The translations under genes and the position numbers were made by a program. Positions 57,455-64,000 of a DNA stretch of 64,000 bases are shown here, one piece after another (position 1 is the stretch's first letter; each line of letters begins with the position of its first letter). This DNA is from Thermoanaerobaculia bacterium (lineage in GTDB: Bacteria; Acidobacteriota; Thermoanaerobaculia; UBA5066). Under the pieces are notes generated by a model. That model saw only the letters and a program-made list of their open reading frames with translations. It ran no database searches and was not told where the DNA came from. The stretch is taken from assembly GCA_022071945.1 (NCBI GenBank), contig JAJVIN010000006.1:1-64000 (forward strand). The letters are read 5' to 3'.

Positions 57455-59563
57455 TCAGAACAGGCTCAGGGTCACGCTCGAAGAGACGGCCCACGCATGC
57501 GACGACGTCGCGGTGTTGAAGACCCTGTCCAGGCTCTCGGAATCCTGGTAGGCGTAGCGCAGGAGGATCTGGAGGGCCAGGGTGCGCAGCGTCGAGAGCT
57601 TCTTCTCGATCCGGAAGGTGCCCGCGATGTCGAAGAGATTGGCCTCGGATTCGCTCGTGTTGGCCTCATCCTCCGCGCGCGTGTTGGAGAAGGTCGAGGC
57701 GAACGTCAGGGGTTTCGCCGCCCGCCACGTGAGGCCGAGCCCGTACTTCTTGGTCCGGTCGATCCGGTTCTGCTCGCCGTTTGCCGACCGGTCGATGCTC
57801 CCGTCGAGAAGAACGTCCACTGCGGTTCCGAGATTCAGCGCGAGGTTGAGGGCATTGGACGTGTTGAGGGAGTCGGCATTCTCGCGGCCCTGTTGCCGGT
57901 TGTCGGTGTCGGCGAACGACAGCCTGTAGGCGGTCCGCCACTTGTTCCCCGCGAACTCGATCCCGGCCGTGTGGTTGATCGACACCTGGTTCGGGACGAA
58001 GCTGACCGGAAAGAGTCCGGCCGGGTCCGACCCTGTCTGGTGCACGCGCTGCACGCTCCAGGAAAGAGCCGGCACGAAGGGACTCTGGTTTCCATCCTTG
58101 GTCGTGAAGAAGGAATTGAACGGAAGCGAGAGAGCCCCGGTTGTCCTGTTGGTCTTGTTCTTCATGACCGAGGAGAGGTCCTTGAGGTTGTCTTCCGAGA
58201 ATCCCTGGGCGAACTGCAGACCGAACACGCCGAGCTGGGTGGCGAGCTCGAATGACTCCTGGGAGAGGTCGGCCTGCGGGGTGGCCACGACCGTTCGAAA
58301 CAGGGGGTCGACACGCTCGTGCTTGACCCCGACCGTCACGGTGAGCGGCAGCTTCTCGGAGACCTTCAACTCCTTCAGAACGTCATAGGCCGCCTCCACG
58401 AAACGGGCGTCACGCGTCGTTTCCGTGACCGCGACGGTCGCGGCTTCTTGGTCCAGCAGTGGATCCTCGGGGTTGGTGAACCTGCTCCGGGTGTAGCCCC
58501 CCTCGACGCGCAACCTCTGATTGGCCGTCGTGCCGGAAAGCCGGCCCGCGATCGCGCTGTTTTCCTCGCGGTCGTTGATCTGCCCGGAGTTGAACCCGGA
58601 GCTCGGGAGCCGCTTGGCGTCCATCACGACTCCCTCGACGCGCAGCGCCCCGGGCCGGGAGGGGAAGAACTCGAAGGCGAGCTGTCCGGCGAAGAGGCGG
58701 TTGTCGGCGGTGGCGATGCCCGTGATGTTGTCCCAGCCGACTATGGAGGTACTGCTCAGCGCGGCACCAGAGATCTCGACGGGGCCGATCGGTATCGTGG
58801 CCATCAAGCCTCGGCTCGAGAACGATTGAATCAGGTGACGGTGCGAGCCGAAGCTGACGTGTCCCACTTGAAACTTCATCGGACCCGTCGTGAAGTCGAT
58901 GAGGTACCTCGACAGGTCCACCTTCTGGGCGTTCTCGCCCTTTTCCGAGAACCGGAGAGCCTCGGGCCGGTGGCTCACGCCGACGACGTTCAGCCCGGCC
59001 GAGAGGGCGCTCTTTTCCCACGTCACCGCTCCACTCAGATCGAGCTGGCCCGTGAAATCCTGGAACGTCGTCCGTTCCGTCCCCGGTTCTGGTTCGGGTT
59101 CCTTGTTCTCCGCGAGGACTCCCTTGATGCCCAGGTCGATCCTGGGAGTCACCTCGACCTTCTCGAACCCGCCCGGGTACTTCACCTTGAGCGGAAAGCG
59201 GCCCAGCTCCTTCCACTCCCCCGAAGGCTCTACGAGATAGACGGCGATTTCCCGTTCCCCGGACGGGAGAGGCATCTGGTGTCCGGCATAGCGCAGGCCG
59301 GTCGTCGTGGGAATCATCAGATCCGTCCGGTCTTCCGTGCCCACGAGAACGGCGAGCCGTCCCTCGTCAGCCTTGAGCGGGCGGGAGAGAACGACGTCGA
59401 AGGAGCCCCGCCGGTCGATCGAGGTCTTGCCCCCGGTCTCCAGGGTCACCGTCACATCGTCCGCACGGGCCACACCCGAAACCGCGGCGCAGTAAACGGC
59501 AAGAAGGAGCCACAGACCAGCACGCCGCCTTGGCCCCGCGGGCCTTTCCTTTCCGTTGATCAA
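57455..59563 (-). CDS. Outer-membrane beta-barrel protein
   Basis: A 702-residue outer-membrane protein. A signal peptide (about 1-35, ending VARADD) precedes an Ig-like domain (about 36-135: TVTLETGGKTSIDRRGSFDVV) and a long barrel of alternating strands (from about 160), ending in the aromatic-terminated strand SSVTLSLF. No plug domain is seen, so it is not a TonB receptor. It might be a porin, an adhesion platform or an export channel. The TTG start has GAGGAGG 7 nt upstream. A sigma-54-like promoter lies about 150 bp upstream. It leads an operon with the secreted protein at 56126-57445. Confidence 0.65.
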   Translation of the reverse strand: MINGKERPAGPRRRAGLWLLLAVYCAAVSGVARADDVTVTLETGGKTSIDRRGSFDVVLSRPLKADEGRLAVLVGTEDRTDLMIPTTTGLRYAGHQMPLPSGEREIAVYLVEPSGEWKELGRFPLKVKYPGGFEKVEVTPRIDLGIKGVLAENKEPEPEPGTERTTFQDFTGQLDLSGAVTWEKSALSAGLNVVGVSHRPEALRFSEKGENAQKVDLSRYLIDFTTGPMKFQVGHVSFGSHRHLIQSFSSRGLMATIPIGPVEISGAALSSTSIVGWDNITGIATADNRLFAGQLAFEFFPSRPGALRVEGVVMDAKRLPSSGFNSGQINDREENSAIAGRLSGTTANQRLRVEGGYTRSRFTNPEDPLLDQEAATVAVTETTRDARFVEAAYDVLKELKVSEKLPLTVTVGVKHERVDPLFRTVVATPQADLSQESFELATQLGVFGLQFAQGFSEDNLKDLSSVMKNKTNRTTGALSLPFNSFFTTKDGNQSPFVPALSWSVQRVHQTGSDPAGLFPVSFVPNQVSINHTAGIEFAGNKWRTAYRLSFADTDNRQQGRENADSLNTSNALNLALNLGTAVDVLLDGSIDRSANGEQNRIDRTKKYGLGLTWRAAKPLTFASTFSNTRAEDEANTSESEANLFDIAGTFRIEKKLSTLRTLALQILLRYAYQDSESLDRVFNTATSSHAWAVSSSVTLSLF

Positions 59564-60005
59564 GGGCTGACCTCCTCGTCACGCACAGATTCGAGATGGA
59601 GACCGGACCACCGGTCGAAAGGGACTCGAGAAACTAGATCAAAACTAATCAGTTTATCAGCGAATCGCCGCCCTGCTACCGTCCAGGACCTTTTTCCGTA
59701 ACATTCTTCCAAACGCAATCGCCGTACCAGAGAACGCGTCTCGATCCGGAATCCCCCCGAGACCGTGTTCCGCATCACCATTCCGGTTCCGCAACCCTCG
59801 GGGAAGTGCCGCCGGTCACCCCTTCCAGCTGATTTGGATCCCCAATCAATTGATCAGAGGCGGGAGACTCCTCGCGAGGCGCTGAACCGTGAAGCCGCGA
59901 TACCCCAAGCCGCGAAAACACCTGCACGAAAACGTCGAACTTCAACGGAACAGCGCCAGGAGACGCCGGCCTCCGACGGGAGGCGCCGGAATGGGCCTGC
60001 CGGAT
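59564..60005. other. Intergenic regulatory region (442 bp)
   Basis: The largest gap in the window, between the stop of the Ser/Thr kinase gene and the barrel-protein start, both on the minus strand. It has no plausible gene. It contains a sigma-54-like promoter (59714-59729), an AT-rich patch at about 59632-59662 that is unlike its surroundings, and a palindrome ATCAATTGAT at 59845-59854 that could be an operator. The left end has the ribosome binding site of the barrel gene. Confidence 0.6.
59714..59729 (-). promoter_or_regulatory. Candidate sigma-54 (-24/-12) promoter for the barrel-protein operon
   Basis: On the minus strand TGGTACGGCGATTGCG matches the sigma-54 consensus TGGYRCR-N4-TTGCW except for the last base, with the correct GG-to-GC spacing. 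Start of transcription would be near 59703, giving a leader of about 140 nt before the TTG. An NtrC-family activator with an intact GSFTGA loop is encoded in the same window. Confidence 0.5.
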
Positions 60006-63000
60006 TCAGCGCCCGATGAGGCGCGCCAGGTGAGGCAGCTTCTTCAGGACCAGGGGATTCATCTCCAGGCTCTCGCCGGCAAGGCCGCGGGCCCGGGCGG
60101 CGGCCCTCTCGCTCTCACTGGAATTCGAGGCGCGGCCACCGGTCTGGGCCAAGACAGCCTGAAGAAGCACGAGATCCGCGGACCTGGGATTCAGCCTCAG
60201 GGCTTCCCGGACATCCGACTCCCCCATCCTCAGAAGCGCCCGGTCCGGCGGATTGCGGGCCGATAGGGCCGCCAAGAGCAGCGCCTCCGCGCGTCCACCC
60301 AAATCGGTCGCGGAGTTCCGGACGGCTCCGAGAGCGGCGTCGAATTCCCTTCGAGCCGCCGCCGCGCTCTTTAGGGCGATTCTCCCGTTCTCCAGGAGCC
60401 ACCACGCCTCGCTCAGCGCGCAGAATCCCCGAACCGATGCCGCCGGGCCAGGTTCTCTGGCCTCCGCCCGCGCGGCGGCCTGCCGGGCCTTTTCGAGATC
60501 GGGTGCCGGGTCTCTTCCCGAGCGAGCCGTCAGATGCGCCTTGAAGAGGTGGAGCCTGGCCTCGACGAGGGTGGCCGGCGTGCTGTTCGGATTGATCCGC
60601 ATCGAGCGCAAGAGCGCGGACTCCGCGAGTTCCAGATCGGCCCGCGGGTCCCGGCCGGTGAGCAGCGCATGGTGCGCCTTCACGAGAAGGGCGTCGGCCA
60701 TGGAGTCGTGGGCGTGCGAGTAGCTCGGATCGGCGTCGAGGGCTTTCCTGGCGTTCTCGACGGCCCACGCGACCATCGCCGATGGATCCCGGCCCTTGTC
60801 GAACTCCAGCCGGGCCAGGTCGACACCCAGTACGGCGCTTGCGTTATAGGCGACCCGATAGTGAGGATCGGCGGCCAGACTGTCCTTCAGGGACCGCTGC
60901 GCCTCCCACAGGCACCCTTCGGGGTCTTCCCCTCGCTCGGTGAGGTATTCGGACCAGTAGAGGGCCGCCACGCCGATCCAGGCGTGCGCGGAGGCGAGCT
61001 TCGGATCCCGCCTGATGGCGTCGTGCCCCAAGTCCATGGCCCTCTGATACGACGGCCTTGGATCCAGGCCTGCCGAGGCCTCGAAGTACTTTCCCCACTT
61101 CCAGGACTTCAAGGCACGGATCGAGTAGGGCAAGGCCGCGTCCGGGTCGGCCTGGCTTGCGCGGCCGCACCAATCGTCTATCTGACGCGAACACTCTTCG
61201 GCGTCCTGTCCCGGCGGAACCGGATCGAGCTCGCCGGTGACGGCGATCTCGAAGAGGTGTATCCAGACTCCGCACGCCTGTTGCTGAACGAGCGGGGCAC
61301 TGCGGGCGGTCCCGGCGGCCGCCTCGTAGCTCCGCAGAGCCTCGATGTACTCGCCGGAGGCGCCCTCGTAGTCGCCCTTGACGTGTCTGTCGAAGCCGAC
61401 GGCCTGGTGTGCCTGTCCCTCGAGGACGAGCGCCTCGAAGAACCAGGGATCCGACTCGAGAGCCTTCCGGGCGTGAGCCATGGCCTCGGCGTGCTTCTCC
61501 TCGTAGAAGGCGATGAGGCCCTTGACGTAGAGGGGCGACGCGGTGGCAAGACGCTCACTCTTCAACAGGAACTCGATGGCGGGCTCTCGATACTCCCTGC
61601 GGATCTCCGCGAGTCTCGCCTCCCTCTTTTCCTTGTTCGCGATGCGGCGCGTCTCCGCCTTCTCTTTGTGGTACCGGTAGCCAAGGACCTGTCCGAGGGC
61701 GTAAGCAGCCTCCGGCTCCTGAAAGCCTGCGTTCCACGCGGCCTTCAGAGCCTTCTCGGCCTCCACGTCCTCTCGAAGCGCCAGGTAGCCCCGGCCCACG
61801 GCATACAGGCCGGGACCCCGCGCCGCCGCCCCCAGTCTCGCCATCTGCTCCCGAATCTCCTGGATCCGTTGATGGACGCGTTCTCTTTCCGGCCGGATGT
61901 CGTGAAGGGGCAAGAGGGAGGAGAGCCGGGTCGCGCCCACCATCCGCTCGACCTCCTGCCCGAAAGACTGAGAGAGCCGCTCTCTCTCCCTGGCCCGCGT
62001 CGCCGTCCCGATCGCGGTGCCGATCGAGACCACGGCCACGAGGGCCGCCAGCCCGAGCAGAGCCGATGTCACGGGATGCTTCTTCGCCTTCCTTCTGAGC
62101 CTGTCGAGAACGCTCGACCGCTGCGCCGCGAGGGGCTCACCCGCAAGAAACCGGTCCAGATCCGCCGCGAGCGCCCGGGCGGACTCGTACCGCGCCTCGG
62201 GGTTTTTCTCGAGGCACTTCATCACGATCGTCTCGAGATCGGCGGGAACGCCCGGCTGCAGCCTTCTGACAGGCACGGGATCCTCGTTGACGACCTTCGT
62301 CATCACCTCGAACGAGCTCGTTCCCGAAAACGGGGGGACGAGGGTCAGCATCTCGTACAAGGTCGCGCCAAGGCCGTAGACATCCGTCCTGCGGTCCATG
62401 CGGGTCGAGTCCCCCTCGGCTTGCTCCGGAGCCATGTAGGCCGGGCTCCCGAGCGCCTCGCCCATCCGTGTCAGTCCCGGCTCCTCCATGTCGCGAGCCA
62501 GGCCGAAGTCCGTGATGAAGGGCTGCAGCGACCCGTCCTCCGCCTCGGCGACGAGGATGTTCCCGGGCTTGATGTCGCGGTGGATGAGCCCCGCGGTGTG
62601 GGCGGCCTGCAGGGCCAGAGCGACGTCCTTGCAGAGGCGTGCCTTCTGTTCGACAGTCAGCTTGCGGCCCGCTTCCCGGCACGTCGGGCCGTCGATGAAC
62701 TGCATCGAGATGTAGGGACCGGCGTCGAGCTCGCCCGCCTCGTGAACTTCGCAAATGTTCGGGTGTCTGACACGCGCCTGGGCCCGCGCCTCGCGCAGGA
62801 ACCGCTGCGCGTCGCCGGGGGCGACGCCTCCGCGCAGGAATTTCAGCGCGACGTTCCGGTTCAGCTGCGTGTCGAAGGCGCGGTAGACGACACCCATTCC
62901 GCCTTCGCCGATGAGGCGATCGAGGCGGTAGCGTGCCGACGGGAACCTGGGGAACTCCTCGACGGGCTCCGCCTCGTCAGAGGCTCCTGGCTTGCTCGGG

Positions 63001-63131
63001 AACCGGAAGGTCTCCCCCGAGTCAGGCCGGGAAGCCGGACCCCGCCGCGGCGTTCTTTCGGCCGACGCGATCGTCTTCTCGACATCGCCGTTCGCAACGC
63101 CCGGTTTCTCGTCGTCTGACGTCATCGACAT
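60006..63131 (-). CDS. Membrane Ser/Thr protein kinase with TPR-like C-terminal region
   Basis: A 1041-residue Hanks-type kinase. An acidic N-terminal tail (1-66) precedes the kinase domain (about 68-330): IGEGGMGVVYRA (74-85), K97 in VALKFLR, HRDIKPGN (184-191), DFGLA (208-212) and GSPAYMAPEQAEG. All catalytic residues are present. A single transmembrane helix (about 342-365, SALLGLAALVAVVSIG) leads to an outer region of about 670 residues made of helical TPR-like repeats (EAAYALGQVLGYRYH; ARKALESDPWFFEALVLEGQ). The layout is PknB-like with a sensor or scaffold outside. It is cotranscribed, if at all, with nothing downstream; the barrel gene starts 442 bp beyond its stop. Confidence 0.9.
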   Translation of the reverse strand: MSMTSDDEKPGVANGDVEKTIASAERTPRRGPASRPDSGETFRFPSKPGASDEAEPVEEFPRFPSARYRLDRLIGEGGMGVVYRAFDTQLNRNVALKFLRGGVAPGDAQRFLREARAQARVRHPNICEVHEAGELDAGPYISMQFIDGPTCREAGRKLTVEQKARLCKDVALALQAAHTAGLIHRDIKPGNILVAEAEDGSLQPFITDFGLARDMEEPGLTRMGEALGSPAYMAPEQAEGDSTRMDRRTDVYGLGATLYEMLTLVPPFSGTSSFEVMTKVVNEDPVPVRRLQPGVPADLETIVMKCLEKNPEARYESARALAADLDRFLAGEPLAAQRSSVLDRLRRKAKKHPVTSALLGLAALVAVVSIGTAIGTATRARERERLSQSFGQEVERMVGATRLSSLLPLHDIRPERERVHQRIQEIREQMARLGAAARGPGLYAVGRGYLALREDVEAEKALKAAWNAGFQEPEAAYALGQVLGYRYHKEKAETRRIANKEKREARLAEIRREYREPAIEFLLKSERLATASPLYVKGLIAFYEEKHAEAMAHARKALESDPWFFEALVLEGQAHQAVGFDRHVKGDYEGASGEYIEALRSYEAAAGTARSAPLVQQQACGVWIHLFEIAVTGELDPVPPGQDAEECSRQIDDWCGRASQADPDAALPYSIRALKSWKWGKYFEASAGLDPRPSYQRAMDLGHDAIRRDPKLASAHAWIGVAALYWSEYLTERGEDPEGCLWEAQRSLKDSLAADPHYRVAYNASAVLGVDLARLEFDKGRDPSAMVAWAVENARKALDADPSYSHAHDSMADALLVKAHHALLTGRDPRADLELAESALLRSMRINPNSTPATLVEARLHLFKAHLTARSGRDPAPDLEKARQAAARAEAREPGPAASVRGFCALSEAWWLLENGRIALKSAAAARREFDAALGAVRNSATDLGGRAEALLLAALSARNPPDRALLRMGESDVREALRLNPRSADLVLLQAVLAQTGGRASNSSESERAAARARGLAGESLEMNPLVLKKLPHLARLIGR

Positions 63132-63212
63132 CCGGCGTGCGTCAGAAGAAGCTCGATGGACTCCCCGGCCCCGCCACGTCCGTCATGCCTGGACAACCCC
63201 GGACTGCCCGCC

Positions 63213-63563
63213 CTACTTGGCCTGCTTGGCGATCACCTTGTCCGCGATCTTCTTGTACACGTTCTCGGGCAGGATCTTCTTCTTCGTCAGATCGGTCTTC
63301 GCCTTGTAGGGGCGCCCCTCGATGATCTTCTTGGAATAGGCCTCGCCGATCCCCTCGAGGGTCATCAGCTGCTCTTTCGTGGCCGTGTTCAGATCGAGGA
63401 GCTCGGCCGGTGCTTCCTTCTTGGCGGCGGCAGCCGGCTCCGCTTTTTTCTCGGGAACCGTGGACTTCTGGGCATCCGCCGCCAGGAGCGGTCCGGCCGC
63501 CAGGGAGAGCGTGAGGAGGCTGGCCGAGGCCAACACGAAAAGACGCCTTGCAAACAGGTTCAT
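63213..63563 (-). CDS. ComEA-like helix-hairpin-helix protein
   Basis: A 116-residue exported protein. A signal peptide (about 1-29, ending GPLLAADA) is followed by an Ala/Lys/Glu-rich spacer and a HhH motif ([26 protein letters not shown]) of the ComEA type. The HhH may bind DNA non-specifically. ComEA proteins catch DNA at the cell surface in natural transformation; without other com genes nearby, DNA uptake is only a possibility. GGGAGG lies 6 nt before the ATG. It is 81 bp upstream of the kinase gene. Confidence 0.75.
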   Translation of the reverse strand: MNLFARRLFVLASASLLTLSLAAGPLLAADAQKSTVPEKKAEPAAAAKKEAPAELLDLNTATKEQLMTLEGIGEAYSKKIIEGRPYKAKTDLTKKKILPENVYKKIADKVIAKQAK

Positions 63564-63614
63564 TCCTGACCTCCCAACTGGAGTTTTGTGAACTCTAGCA
63601 CTCCAGCCGGACCG

Positions 63615-64000
63615 TCAGTCGAACGTAATGGTCCTGTTCCGGTGCAAGAACACACGCTCCGAAAGAACCAGCCTGAGCGCCTTTGCCAGGACGAGCTTCT
63701 CGACGTCGCGCCCCGCCTGCGCCATGTCCGCCGCCGTGAACGTGTGATCCACCGGCAGGACCCCCTGGGAGATGATCGGCCCCTCGTCGAGCTCTTCCGT
63801 CACGAAGTGGGCGGTCGCCCCGATGATCTTGACGCCCCGATCGAAGGCCTGCCGGTAGGGATTCGCCCCCGCGAAGGCCGGGAGGAACGAGTGGTGGATG
63901 TTCAAGAGCCGGCTCGGCCATTCCCGGATGAACTCGGGCGAGAGGATCCGCATGTACTTGGCCAGAACCACGTATTCGGGCGCGTAGGAAGCCAGAACGC
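63615..64000 (-). CDS. purU: Formyltetrahydrofolate deformylase, C-terminal part
   Basis: The last 128 or so residues of PurU, which splits 10-formyl-tetrahydrofolate into formate and tetrahydrofolate to balance one-carbon units for purine and glycine synthesis. IHHSFLPAFAGANPYRQAFDRG and GATAHFVTEELDEGPIISQ are typical of the catalytic formyl-transferase fold; the E. coli enzyme has the near-identical 'HHSFLPAF' and 'LDEGPIIMQ'. The reading frame is open through the right edge (VVLAKYMRIL). The N-terminal ACT domain lies outside the window. An inverted repeat (CTGGAGT...ACTCCAG, 63578-63606) lies just past the stop. Confidence 0.92.
   Translation of the reverse strand, partial: VLASYAPEYVVLAKYMRILSPEFIREWPSRLLNIHHSFLPAFAGANPYRQAFDRGVKIIGATAHFVTEELDEGPIISQGVLPVDHTFTAADMAQAGRDVEKLVLAKALRLVLSERVFLHRNRTITFD

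Noticed and set aside
59765-60019. An 84-codon plus-strand gene in the 442-bp gap
   Set aside because: Arg/Pro-rich, no ribosome binding site, and it overlaps the kinase stop; the gap is better explained as regulatory.
60534-63119. An 861-codon plus-strand frame opposite the Ser/Thr kinase gene
   Set aside because: Antisense shadow; the kinase motifs are on the minus strand.
1-64000. tRNA, rRNA, insertion sequence, attachment site or prophage genes
   Set aside because: None was found by eye. The even base composition and housekeeping neighbours give no sign of a recent mobile island; a tRNAscan or ISfinder search was not possible.

Overview
The window is GC-rich, densely coded DNA with no rRNA, tRNA, CRISPR array or recognisable transposase. 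A TonB-dependent receptor, a second outer-membrane barrel, many secreted proteins, two large Ser/Thr kinases and a LolD/FtsX-type exporter point to a didermous, environmental, multidomain-rich bacterium. A repeated secreted-protein motif (GNAFAL...YFSD) and the mix of families suggest Acidobacteriota, perhaps Thermoanaerobaculia-like; that placement is inference, not something the sequence proves.

Layout. 1-1.75 kb: tail of an APH-type phosphotransferase, an SDR dehydrogenase and a small YggT-like membrane protein. 1.8-9.3 kb (minus strand): a two-subunit sodium:solute symporter with its usual partners (cNMP/CBS/DUF294 protein and a DEDDh exonuclease), then a long-chain acyl-CoA ligase and a DUF4442 thioesterase-fold protein. 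9.3-12.4 kb (plus): a polyprenol-phosphate-type glycosyltransferase, a YbhN/LPG-synthase-like membrane protein and a SpoIIE-type phosphatase with a DksA-like zinc finger. 12.4-16.8 kb (minus): a B12-binding-type radical SAM enzyme, pyrE overlapping an NtrC-family response regulator, and an acyl-CoA-binding protein. 16.9-25.5 kb (plus): a CHASE-PAS-GGDEF-EAL protein, peptidase E and a propeller-TM-ATPase-kinase sensor.

25.6-36.2 kb (minus) is the centrepiece: a compact five-gene cassette whose families, order and sizes match E. coli yehI-yehL-yehM-yehP-yehQ (WGR/DUF4132, MoxR AAA+, DUF5682, vWA, SWIM). Its function is unknown. Between yehP and yehQ lies a 13-bp tandem repeat that makes a ladder of four identical nine-codon mini-ORFs, each joined to the next by an ATGA overlap, bridging the stop of one gene and the start of the next.

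36.4-45 kb: a LolD/FtsX ABC exporter, a tryptophanase with a HEAT-repeat protein, a nicotinamidase-like hydrolase and an alpha/beta-hydrolase-methyltransferase fusion. 45-63.6 kb is an envelope and surface region: a three-domain amidase, a VIT/vWA/TPR protein, a TonB receptor, several secreted proteins, a barrel protein preceded by a sigma-54-like promoter, a membrane Ser/Thr kinase and a ComEA-like HhH protein. The window ends inside purU.

Two regulatory patterns recur. Several genes have a TANNNT hexamer 6-8 nt before the start codon, usually without a ribosome binding site, suggesting leaderless transcripts. Other genes have strong GGAGG-type sites. Perfect GC hairpins separate many minus-strand units.
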